NCBI GenBank assembly: GCA_013139755.1
Contig: WTAG01000484.1
Location: 1-9,028 of the forward strand
Length of the DNA stretch: 9,028 nucleotides
Source of the DNA: Methylomarinum sp.
GTDB lineage: Bacteria > Pseudomonadota > Gammaproteobacteria > Methylococcales > Methylomonadaceae
Reading direction: 5' to 3'
This document shows, piece by piece, positions 1 to 6,274 of this stretch (its first letter is position 1; each line of letters starts with the position of its first letter). The position numbers were made by a program, and so were the translations under genes. The notes under the pieces were generated by a model. That model ran no database searches. It had not been told where the DNA came from and saw nothing but the letters and a program-made list of their open reading frames with translations.

Positions 1-1277
1 TAGGTCCTGCAACTGCTGATTATATAGAACGTAATCTACAAAAGGCGGTAGATAGCAAGGCTAAGGCAGTATTAATCAAAATGGATACACCTGGAGGTCT
101 GGATGGTTCCATGCGCCAGATAATCAAGCAGATTATTGCCTCACCTATTCCTGTTATCAGTTATGTCGCACCCGGTGGAGCACGTGCTGCCAGTGCAGGA
201 ACTTATATTCTCTATGCTAGTCATATTGCCGCAATGGCACCAGCGACCAATCTGGGAGCTGCAACACCGGTGCAAATCGGTGGTTTTGGCGGCTTTGGCG
301 ATGATAAAGACAGTGCTGATAAAGATAGTGCTGATAAAGATAGTGCTGATAAGGAAAAGTCCAAATCCAAACCATTGTCTGATCCAATGACTCACAAAAT
401 GGTCAATGATGCAGCTGCTTACATTCGAGGTTTGGCAAAAATGCATGGCAGAAACGAAGAATGGGCTGAACAGGCAGTACGTGAAGCAGCTAGTCTTTCT
501 GCTGAAGAAGCTTTAAAACTGAACGTGATTGATATTGTTGCAACCGATGTAACAGATTTATTTCGGCAGCTACATGGTAGGAAGATTAATGTTTCTGGTA
601 AAGAACTTATCCTAAATACCGAGCAGATTGAAATACAAAATATAAAGCCTGACTGGCGTAGTCAATTTCTAGCTGTGATCACCAATCCTAGTATTGCCTA
701 TATATTATTAATGATCGGTATTTATGGACTGGTGTTTGAATTCTCCAATCCAGGTAGCATCGTACCCGGTACGGTAGGCGGAATTTGTCTGTTGCTGGCT
801 TTATACGCTTTGCAGTTATTACCCGTCAATTATGCTGGAATGGCGCTTATTCTGTTAGGGATAGCGCTGATGACTGCGGAATCCTTTGTACCCAGTTTTG
901 GCATATTAGGGCTGGGAGGCGTAGTCGCTTTTGTCATTGGTTCTGTGATATTTATGGATACCGATGTGCCGGGGTTCGGGATAGACCTGGGACTGGTTGC
1001 CGGTTTTGCCCTGAGTAGCGCGGTGTTTTTTATTATTGCCATTGGCCTGTTATTAAAATCAAGACATAGTCCTGTTGTTAGTGGAAAAGAAGAAATGCTG
1101 GGCTGTTTTGGCATCGTACTGGATGATTTTAGCGGAACCGGGAGGGTTCGTATTCATAGTGAAAACTGGCGAGCATCATGTGAGCTGTCTTTACATAAGA
1201 ATGAAAAAGTGAGAGTGACAGCGATTGATGGTCTGATCTTACGGGTTATGCCGATTAAACAACAGGAGCACAAATGA
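1..1277 (+). CDS. nfeD: NfeD long-form membrane serine protease, 5' partial
   Basis: The reading frame is open from the left window edge (first whole codon at base 3), so the true start lies outside; the Met at 81 is internal. Visible parts, in order, are a ClpP/S49-like protease domain, a charged linker, four or five membrane helices (about bases 680-1065) and a C-terminal NfeD OB-fold domain (about 1080-1270). The motif [12 protein letters not shown] is followed by [11 protein letters not shown], whose Ser (AGT at 192-194) is the expected nucleophile. [12 protein letters not shown] carries the expected catalytic Lys (AAA at 396-398), giving the Ser/Lys dyad known from the archaeal homologue PH1510. 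The stop overlaps the slipin start by 4 bases (ATGA), so the two are translationally coupled. Family members cleave the hydrophobic C-terminus of their partner stomatin. The linker between Ser and Lys carries a DKDSA tandem repeat. Only the N-terminal signal region is missing. Confidence 0.93.
   Translation, partial: GPATADYIERNLQKAVDSKAKAVLIKMDTPGGLDGSMRQIIKQIIASPIPVISYVAPGGARAASAGTYILYASHIAAMAPATNLGAATPVQIGGFGGFGDDKDSADKDSADKDSADKEKSKSKPLSDPMTHKMVNDAAAYIRGLAKMHGRNEEWAEQAVREAASLSAEEALKLNVIDIVATDVTDLFRQLHGRKINVSGKELILNTEQIEIQNIKPDWRSQFLAVITNPSIAYILLMIGIYGLVFEFSNPGSIVPGTVGGICLLLALYALQLLPVNYAGMALILLGIALMTAESFVPSFGILGLGGVVAFVIGSVIFMDTDVPGFGIDLGLVAGFALSSAVFFIIAIGLLLKSRHSPVVSGKEEMLGCFGIVLDDFSGTGRVRIHSENWRASCELSLHKNEKVRVTAIDGLILRVMPIKQQEHK
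303..353 (+). repeat. 15-bp in-frame tandem repeat encoding DKDSA
   Basis: Three copies of a 15-bp unit (consensus GATAAAGATAGTGCT) lie at 303-317, 318-332 and 333-347. A partial fourth copy (GATAAG) follows at 348-353. The first copy differs by one base (GAC for GAT). Each unit encodes DKDSA, so the array lengthens a charged loop between the catalytic Ser and Lys of NfeD without breaking the frame. Confidence 0.9.
1264..1268 (+). promoter_or_regulatory. Ribosome binding site inside the end of nfeD
   Basis: AGGAG lies 5 bases before the ATG at 1274 and 8 bases before a second ATG at 1277. It sits inside the last codons of nfeD and explains the coupled start of the slipin. The second ATG has the more usual spacing, so the real protein may lack the first Met. 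Confidence 0.7.
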
Positions 1278-2008
1278 TGTTTGTAAATTTTGGTTATATC
1301 TTCATCAGTATTTTAGTGGTACTGCTAATCAGTGCGTTCAGAATTCTTAGAGAATATGAGCGTGGTGTTATATTTATGCTTGGCCGTTTTTACCAAGTAA
1401 AAGGACCTGGGTTAATTATTGTTATCCCTATCATTCAACAAATGGAACGGGTTGATTTACGTACCATAGTGATGGACGTGCCAACTCAGGATGTTATTTC
1501 CCGTGATAACGTTTCAGTTAAAGTTAATGCGGTGGTTTATTTTCGCGTTATAGAACCCGACAAGGCGATCATACAAGTGGAAAATTTTTATGATGCCACC
1601 AGCCAGTTGGCGCAAACAACTTTGCGCTCGGTACTGGGGCAACATGAACTGGATGAAATGCTGGCTGAGCGTGATCGCCTGAATATCGACATTCAAACCA
1701 GTCTGGATCAGCAAACTGACGCTTGGGGGATTAAAGTCTCCAATGTTGAAATAAAGCATGTAGATCTGGATGAAAGCATGATCAGAGCGATTGCCAAGCA
1801 GGCTGAAGCTGAACGTACCCGACGCGCTAAAGTAATTCATGCAGAAGGGGAAATGCAAGCTTCCGCAAAATTGTTGGAGGCGGCAAAAATATTGTCAGAA
1901 CAACCAGAAGCGATACAGCTAAGATATTTACAGACCTTGACTGAAATTGCCGGTGAAAAATCCTCTACCATCGTTTTTCCACTGGATATATTAAAAGGCT
2001 TTAAGTAA
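1274..2008 (+). CDS. Slipin (stomatin-like SPFH/Band 7 membrane protein)
   Basis: This 244-aa protein has one N-terminal membrane segment (about residues 5-22), followed by the stomatin signature region [14 protein letters not shown] and an SPFH/Band 7 domain to about residue 190. A helical stretch rich in Ala, Glu and Arg ([17 protein letters not shown], about 177-193) then matches the oligomerising part of slipins. The C-terminal residues 229-244 include the hydrophobic IVFPLDIL, equivalent to the site that archaeal NfeD-type protease cuts in its stomatin partner. Slipins form ring-like membrane assemblies that organise microdomains. The gene overlaps nfeD by 4 bases and is its expected substrate and partner. 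Length and motif order are normal for the family, and no defect is visible. Confidence 0.93.
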   Translation: MMFVNFGYIFISILVVLLISAFRILREYERGVIFMLGRFYQVKGPGLIIVIPIIQQMERVDLRTIVMDVPTQDVISRDNVSVKVNAVVYFRVIEPDKAIIQVENFYDATSQLAQTTLRSVLGQHELDEMLAERDRLNIDIQTSLDQQTDAWGIKVSNVEIKHVDLDESMIRAIAKQAEAERTRRAKVIHAEGEMQASAKLLEAAKILSEQPEAIQLRYLQTLTEIAGEKSSTIVFPLDILKGFK

Positions 2009-2024
2009 TGATAAGTATTGAGCA

Positions 2025-2144
2025 ATGAAAGATATGTTTGATTTTTTTGATAAGCTGAGGTCATCAAAAATTATTTATATTTACCAACCGACTGTTGGAT
2101 ATATACTTCGCGCGGTTACGGGTGCGGAATTTATAGCAAGTTGA
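2025..2144 (+). CDS. Doubtful 39-aa open frame after the slipin
   Basis: A short frame starts 16 bases after the slipin stop (MKDMFDFFDKLRSSK...). It has only a weak Shine-Dalgarno (TGAG) and no recognisable domain. Its end overlaps the transposase relic in another frame. It could be a small protein of the nfeD-slipin operon but is more likely chance. Confidence 0.15.
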   Translation: MKDMFDFFDKLRSSKIIYIYQPTVGYILRAVTGAEFIAS

Positions 2145-2259
2145 TTTTTGTTGAGTCACATATAGCTAATGGTATTATTGAAGGTGTTAATAGCAGGATT
2201 CAATTGATAAAACATTGAGTTAGAGCTTGTCTCAACCCATATTTTTTACCTCTAACATA
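2138..2259 (+). pseudogene. Decayed C-terminal fragment of an ISL3-like transposase
   Basis: In the frame starting at 2138 the translation reads KLIFVESHIANGIIEGVNSR, continuing IQLIKH to a TGA at 2216-2218. This matches the well-known C-terminal block of DDE transposases of the ISL3 type (H-x-x-N-G-x-I-E-G-x-N-S-x-I-Q-x-x-K). After the stop the same frame continues VRACLNPYFLPLT to a TAA at 2258-2260, which resembles the usual A-R-G-F continuation with decay. No upstream catalytic part is present in the window and no intact IS ends are seen. It is a relic of an old insertion between the slipin and the diguanylate cyclase gene. The family assignment is from memory of the motif, not from a search. 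Confidence 0.65.
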
Positions 2260-2267
2260 ATAATGTT
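2211..2267. repeat. Imperfect inverted repeat, possible terminator for the minus-strand cyclase gene
   Basis: AACATT (2211-2216) plus GTTAGAG (2219-2225) pair with CTCTAAC (2250-2256) plus AATGTT (2262-2267), leaving a 24-base loop and a small internal loop of 2 against 5 bases. Read on the minus strand it lies 18 bases after the cyclase stop and ends in GTTTTAT. That is a weak T-run, so the terminator role is tentative. It overlaps the transposase relic. Confidence 0.35.
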
Positions 2268-2285
2268 CTAATTGGAGTGCAGGGC

Positions 2286-4355
2286 TTAACAACTAATCCT
2301 TTCTTTCGTTTTGGATTTATAGATTACGCACTGATTTCTACCCTTGTCTTTTGCTACATAAAGAGCCATATCTGCTTGATTGAACAAATCAACATCTCTT
2401 AGGTTTTTGTCTTGCAGTGCGGTCAAACCAATACTTAAAGTAACGACGTCGGCAGCATTAGAATACTGATGCTTGATTTTCAATGCTTTGATGTTTGTCC
2501 TGATGCGTTCCGCTACAGTATAGGCACCCTGACAATTTGTAGAGGGCATCAAGACCACAAACTCCTCTCCGCCAATCCGCGCAACAAGATCTGTTTTTCT
2601 GGGGAGTGTTTCAGTTATCGCCTCAGCTACACGCATCAAAGCTATATCCCCCGCTTTATGTCCATAGTTATCGTTGTATTTTTTAAAATAATCAATATCA
2701 ATCATCATTAGCGCCAGTGGCTGCCTTGATCTTCTCGCAGCAGTTATTTCATCGGTTAAACGATGCTCATAGACACGACGATTGGCTATCTGGGTTAACG
2801 GATCAATTTCACTGAGTATCTTGAGACGGTTAATTGCCTTCTCCAGAGCTACCGTACGTTTCTTCACAACTTGTTCAAGATGATTCTGCTGTTGACGTAA
2901 TTTTCTCTCCGTAACCTTGATGCCCGATAAATCTCTAATAATGCCTGTAAAACGTAGTTTACCTTCTAAGCCCGTATCAGAGAGTGTAAGATGAATTGGA
3001 ATTAACCTTCCATCTTTATGTCGACTCAAGACTTCACGACTGTTGCCAACGGCCGTCTTAATCCCTGTGTTTAAATAATTTGCAATATACTTATCATGAT
3101 TAAGAGCGAGTTCTTCTACCATTAACATAGAAATGTTCTGGCCAATGACTTCTTCTGCACAGTAACCAAAAATATTTTCTGCACCATGGTTAAAATGACT
3201 GATAATTCCTGATTCATTGATACTAATGATGCCATCAACTGCTGTATCAAGAACAGCTTTATAACAGGCCTTACTTTCTACAAGTTGCTTTGAATTTATC
3301 TTGACTTGCTTATCAGTGAAAAGATTCTTTTGTTTCAACGTATGTATATATACCGCCAATATCAGACTGCTGAAGATGCCCAGTACCAGAGTGAGGTTTA
3401 TACCTATATTGCTGGGTTTTTCGTGAAAGTTATAAGGAGCAGATGCAGATAATTGCCACTGCCTGCCGCCAACATTGAACAGTGATTCTTGGAAATGATA
3501 ATTTCTATCCCCATTCTTTACCTCTTGCTCACTCGCTAGCCATTGGTCAGATAGCTTATCTTTGATAGCAATTTTTATACTCGGATCATGAAATGAGGGG
3601 GAGATAAAATACTGATAAAAATCATCCATTCTCAATACCATCATGGCATAACCATAAATGACAGGCGTCTGTTGTTGATTATTGTGTACAGTAATTGGCT
3701 TTCTGTAGAAAGGATAAAAGGCAAATATAGCTTGTTGATTCTCTTTTTCGGGTTCTAGCGCAGCGGGTGGCGTTACGATAATGACATTTTGGCCTGTTGC
3801 TTGTTTCAATGAGTTAAACCAGACATCATTGGATCCTAAATCATATCCTAATGCTATTCTGTTACCTTCTAATGGTTCAATATAGTACACAGGGAAATAT
3901 TCAGCACGAACCTTTGCTGAAATAAGTTGATTGTTTTCATCGTATTCAAGGATACTAAAGTTAGTGAATCCATCATTAATTGCACGTTCCTCGTAGCTTT
4001 CACGTTCATCTAACGGCACAATAGGGATCCACTCTAGCGCTTGAATTTCAGGGCGTTCCTGTAATAGGGTGTCAGAGAATTCTTTGAACTCATCCCGATT
4101 AACAAATATCCTTGATTTAAAAAAAGCGTTGAGTGATTTTAATGCCGAAAAAGAATATTCTAATTTGTTTTCAATCTCAATAAACCGATCATTTACAAGT
4201 TGATTAAATTTTTCAGTCTCAAGCTGGTGGCGATGGCTATTCTCAATCTGATAATAGCTAAAAGTTAAAATGAGCCCAATGACAAGTATGGCTAAAAAGT
4301 GTTTATAGTCTTGTAGCTTTAAGTTCATTAAATACGCCTTCTCAAGTCCTTTCAT
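2286..4355 (-). CDS. CHASE-PAS-GGDEF diguanylate cyclase, membrane-bound sensor
   Basis: This 689-aa protein has a first membrane helix (about residues 18-35) and an extracytoplasmic CHASE-type sensor domain (about 70-290, with EWIPIVPLDERESYEERA and FYPFYRKP). A second membrane helix (about 317-338), a PAS domain (about 360-480), a short coiled coil (about 480-512) and a GGDEF domain (about 513-682) follow. The active site reads GGEEF (595-599). The metal and substrate region IDIDYFKKYND is present. An inhibitory I-site RKTD (586-589) sits exactly five residues before GGEEF. It should therefore be an active, product-inhibited enzyme making cyclic di-GMP from two GTP in response to an external ligand. 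The Met at residue 10 (4328) has the better ribosome site, so the protein may start there. The gene lies 128 bases after the membrane Hsp20 on the same strand. Confidence 0.93.
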   Translation of the reverse strand: MKGLEKAYLMNLKLQDYKHFLAILVIGLILTFSYYQIENSHRHQLETEKFNQLVNDRFIEIENKLEYSFSALKSLNAFFKSRIFVNRDEFKEFSDTLLQERPEIQALEWIPIVPLDERESYEERAINDGFTNFSILEYDENNQLISAKVRAEYFPVYYIEPLEGNRIALGYDLGSNDVWFNSLKQATGQNVIIVTPPAALEPEKENQQAIFAFYPFYRKPITVHNNQQQTPVIYGYAMMVLRMDDFYQYFISPSFHDPSIKIAIKDKLSDQWLASEQEVKNGDRNYHFQESLFNVGGRQWQLSASAPYNFHEKPSNIGINLTLVLGIFSSLILAVYIHTLKQKNLFTDKQVKINSKQLVESKACYKAVLDTAVDGIISINESGIISHFNHGAENIFGYCAEEVIGQNISMLMVEELALNHDKYIANYLNTGIKTAVGNSREVLSRHKDGRLIPIHLTLSDTGLEGKLRFTGIIRDLSGIKVTERKLRQQQNHLEQVVKKRTVALEKAINRLKILSEIDPLTQIANRRVYEHRLTDEITAARRSRQPLALMMIDIDYFKKYNDNYGHKAGDIALMRVAEAITETLPRKTDLVARIGGEEFVVLMPSTNCQGAYTVAERIRTNIKALKIKHQYSNAADVVTLSIGLTALQDKNLRDVDLFNQADMALYVAKDKGRNQCVIYKSKTKERISC
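4337..4343 (-). promoter_or_regulatory. Ribosome binding site favouring the internal start at 4328
   Basis: On the minus strand GAGAAGG lies 8 bases before the ATG at 4328. The longer start at 4355 has no purine-rich site at a suitable distance. This favours a 680-aa cyclase starting MNLKLQDYKHF. Confidence 0.5.
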
Positions 4356-4408
4356 TAATTAGGGTGGATCTGCTAGCTAGAGTAAATTGAATAGCGTAAG
4401 TTAAACTA

Positions 4409-4421
4409 ATCTTAATAAGAT
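4409..4421. promoter_or_regulatory. 13-bp palindrome upstream of the cyclase gene
   Basis: ATCTTA-A-TAAGAT is a perfect 6-1-6 inverted repeat, 54 bases before the longer start of the cyclase gene. It could be an operator. It is short and AT-rich, so chance is a fair alternative. Nothing else stands out in the 128-base gap. Confidence 0.2.
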
Positions 4422-4483
4422 CTCAGTTTATGTCTCCACCAGAGAGAAGGTTAGGTTGAGGCGAATTAAATATAAAATGGGTA

Positions 4484-5095
4484 TTATTTCTTTGGTATGG
4501 TAATGGTCAGCACGCCGTTGAGGTAATCGGTTTGCATTTTTGCAGCATTTGCAGGGCCAGGTAATGTTAATATCCGTTGAAATTCCCCCATAAAACGTTC
4601 ACGGTATCTGTATTGGCCATTATTCTCATTGGTTTTATCTTCAGCATGTTCTGTTTTAATGGAAATATGTAATTGCTGGTCTTCCAACTTTACCTTCAGG
4701 GAGGACTCATCTGCACCAGGTGCATTGACAGTTACAATATAACGATCTGATTTTTCCTGGAGATTAACATCAGGTGCTTTGCTAAAGCTGCCAAAAGGCG
4801 TTTGCATATGAAAGCGCGAAAATGAATCCCCGAAAACTCGGCCCATTTCTTTTTGCATACGCTGCATTTCTTTATAGGGATGCCATGATTTATCATCAAA
4901 AAAATTGTCATCCAAATCAGGTAGGGGATTGATTTGTTTATGCCGCGGTAATGTTTTCGCTTGCGGTCTGGCGACTTGGCTATCTTTCTGGTTTAGCAGA
5001 TTAAGTTTGTCATTCAATTGCAGTATCAAATAAAATTGTATTCCGAACACAAAAGCCAACACGATGCCCAAAGTAATAAAATTACGGTTGTTCAT
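4484..5095 (-). CDS. Membrane-anchored Hsp20 family small heat shock protein
   Basis: This 203-aa protein has an N-terminal membrane segment (residues 6-26, FITLGIVLAFVFGIQFYLIL) with few flanking charges. A linker of about 80 residues follows, including DNFFDDKSWHPYKEMQRMQKEM with no clear domain. An alpha-crystallin domain occupies about 107-202, with APDVNLQEKSDRYIVTVNAPGA-type strands and the hallmark NGVLTITIPK near the end. The chain stops at PKK, so the C-terminal I-x-I motif used for oligomer assembly is absent. Small heat shock proteins hold unfolding proteins without ATP; the anchor suggests work at the inner membrane, facing either side. AAGGAG sits 7 bases before the ATG. It lies downstream of the second Hsp20 gene on the same strand, with a 166-bp repeat element between them, so it may have its own promoter. 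Confidence 0.9.
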   Translation of the reverse strand: MNNRNFITLGIVLAFVFGIQFYLILQLNDKLNLLNQKDSQVARPQAKTLPRHKQINPLPDLDDNFFDDKSWHPYKEMQRMQKEMGRVFGDSFSRFHMQTPFGSFSKAPDVNLQEKSDRYIVTVNAPGADESSLKVKLEDQQLHISIKTEHAEDKTNENNGQYRYRERFMGEFQRILTLPGPANAAKMQTDYLNGVLTITIPKK

Positions 5096-5439
5096 GGTTT
5101 AGCTCCTTGGTTTGTGTCGATTAAGAACAATTTGATTAATTTACATTTAAACAATTTCTAAGATTGATGACGACGCTTGCTAAAAAAACATCACGGCACT
5201 AACATCCCGAGATGGTTGGAACATCTCTTTTTATGCACTTATTAAGGAGCCTCTGATTAAGTCTGGACGAAGTAGATTATGCTCATAATATTCAGATTTA
5301 AGGCAAAATTCGCACGTAATAGCAGGCTATTGCGAAGGTTTTTAACGCAGAAGCTGGGTATTATGAACATAAGGTACGAGTTCATGGCTTGATCAGAGAC
5401 TCCTTAACCTAGGCAGTCAATTTACTCTACTTACCAGGG
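5096..5439. other. 344-bp gap between the two Hsp20 genes
   Basis: It holds the ribosome site of the membrane Hsp20 (minus strand, AAGGAG at 5103-5108), about 130 bases of leader or promoter sequence, a small stem (GAGATG 5209-5214 with CATCTC 5222-5227) and the 166-bp repeat element at 5242-5407. I see no convincing heat-shock sigma factor promoter and no coding potential. Confidence 0.6.
5242..5407. mobile_element. 166-bp MITE-like element, copy 1
   Basis: The ends are inverted repeats: the left 22 bases (TTAAGGAGCCTCTGATTAAG plus TC) match the reverse complement of the right 22 at 19 positions. A second copy of the same length is at 7365-7530. The first 57 bases are identical between copies, as is a central block of about 40 bases containing AATAGCAGGCTATTGCGAAG. 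In this copy an inner arm also pairs: TATGCTCATAATA on the left with TATTATGAACATA on the right, 12 of 13. The whole element can therefore fold back on itself. No coding frame is present. Both ends contain TTAA, which could be the target site duplication or part of the repeat. It would be mobilised, if at all, by a transposase in trans. Confidence 0.8.
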
Positions 5440-5931
5440 CTATTTGATTTCGATACTTTTCCGTTTGCTTTTTTCAGTTTTTGGGATAATCACTTTTAAT
5501 ATTCCGTCTTTAAATGTTGCTTTTACATTCTCATTATCAACACCGTCTGGTAATGGAAGTGTGCGCTGAAACTCTCCTCGCGATATCTCGCGACGGAAAT
5601 ATTTGCCACCTTCTTTTTTTTCTTCCTTTTCTTTTTTTGTGGAAGTGGATATTGTAAGTAACTGATTGTTTATTGAAACATTTATATCTTTCTTATCAAT
5701 GCCCGGCAATTCTGCTTGAACTTCTACTTCATTGTCGCGATCAAGGATATCCACTTTTGGAAAGCCTCTATCTAACCCTGTAGGGAAATCCCAATCTGAT
5801 AAGTGAGGCCATCTGTGTGTGAGAAATTCATCAAAAAAATCATCAAATTCGTTAAATGAAAATAAACTACCTGATGATGGGCGAGACATGATTTCACCGC
5901 TTTTTAGGGACTCTTTTTCTTTACTGCTCAT
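5440..5931 (-). CDS. Cytosolic Hsp20 family small heat shock protein
   Basis: This 163-aa protein has an N-terminal arm rich in Phe and Asp (FNEFDDFFDEFLTHRWPHL). An alpha-crystallin domain runs about 57-150, with VDILDRDNEVEVQAELPGID and the signature KDGILKVIIPK. The C-terminus reads SIEIK, giving the I-x-I motif (160-162) that docks onto neighbouring subunits. It is a normal ATP-independent holdase of the bacterial class A type, acting in the cytoplasm. An in-frame TTG at 5955 would add eight residues, but the ATG at 5931 has GGAGA 6 bases upstream and is the better start. The gene follows a 59-aa small protein by 86 bases on the same strand. Compared with the other Hsp20 here it has no membrane segment, so the two are divergent paralogues with different locations rather than a recent duplication. 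Confidence 0.94.
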   Translation of the reverse strand: MSSKEKESLKSGEIMSRPSSGSLFSFNEFDDFFDEFLTHRWPHLSDWDFPTGLDRGFPKVDILDRDNEVEVQAELPGIDKKDINVSINNQLLTISTSTKKEKEEKKEGGKYFRREISRGEFQRTLPLPDGVDNENVKATFKDGILKVIIPKTEKSKRKSIEIK

Positions 5932-5937
5932 AATGAT

Positions 5938-5942
5938 TCTCC
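5938..5942 (-). promoter_or_regulatory. Ribosome binding site deciding the Hsp20 start at 5931
   Basis: GGAGA on the minus strand lies 6 bases before the ATG at 5931. It falls inside the frame extension that would begin with TTG at 5955, which argues against that longer start. Confidence 0.6.
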
Positions 5943-6017
5943 AATGATTCTTCAATTAATTTATAAGGACTTAAGTAAATTGATTAGACCTTATGGTTAT
6001 TGTCATAAAATCACTCT

Positions 6018-6197
6018 CTAATGGGGTACTTCTCTTTCTAAATCAAGCCAATCCTCAATGTCATATACTGCTGTAAAACCTCTTTTATGGGTTTTGTAAT
6101 TAACACCATTAGCACTTTTTCTTTTAGGGTAATTATCGGAATAATCATGGTTGTCTTTTTTTGTTTCAAATGAAGTGTTTTTTCTTTTAGTTGTCAT
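6018..6197 (-). CDS. Small protein, 59 aa, related to the tail of DUF2934
   Basis: This short gene encodes MTTKRKNTSFETKKDN... and ends in DIEDWLDLEREVPH. GGAG sits 8 bases before the ATG, supporting translation. Residues 35-58 align without gaps to residues 34-57 of the 66-aa DUF2934 protein at 7018-7218. There are 10 identities in 24, including KRGF, the Tyr, the DW pair and the E-x-E, with several acidic and aliphatic substitutions; both proteins start MTT. The helix that precedes this block in DUF2934 is replaced by a Lys/Asn/Asp-rich stretch. The function is unknown. It lies between the M41-like peptidase and the Hsp20, so a stress-linked accessory role is plausible but inferred only from position. 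Confidence 0.6.
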   Translation of the reverse strand: MTTKRKNTSFETKKDNHDYSDNYPKRKSANGVNYKTHKRGFTAVYDIEDWLDLEREVPH

Positions 6198-6274
6198 TTT
6201 GTATGCTCCAAATTTAACAAAGTATCAATATAAAAAGGGGTTAAATGCCAGAGTAAGGGGGATAAACGAGCGCT

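Noticed and set aside
141..446. Minus-strand 101-aa open frame opposite nfeD
   Set aside because: It mirrors the tandem repeat and the protease domain; the plus frame carries the conserved active-site motifs.
2084..2098. CCAAC-CGACT-GTTGG hairpin after the slipin gene
   Set aside because: The stem is 5 bp and no T-run follows, so it is not a convincing intrinsic terminator.
5096..5190. Possible RNA thermometer in the leader of the membrane Hsp20 (TTTAGC able to pair with GCTAAA beside the ribosome site)
   Set aside because: Only 6 bp over a loop of about 70 bases, and the AAGGAG itself is left unpaired. It does not resemble a ROSE or fourU element closely enough.
5209..5232. Terminator-like stem GAGATG/CATCTC followed by five T on the plus strand
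   Set aside because: No plus-strand gene lies upstream to be terminated, and the stem is only 6 bp. On the minus strand it would fall in the leader of the membrane Hsp20 without a T-run.
5406..5417. AACCTAGGCAGT shared between 5406 and 8492
   Set aside because: One occurrence borders the repeat element and the other is inside a coding repeat, with no similarity extending further; treated as chance.
5932..5955. Extension of the cytosolic Hsp20 to a TTG start
   Set aside because: The ATG at 5931 has a ribosome site at normal spacing, and the extra eight residues include that site.
5963..5994. ATAAGG/CCTTAT inverted repeat upstream of the cytosolic Hsp20
   Set aside because: Only 6 bp with a 20-base loop in AT-rich DNA; expected by chance.
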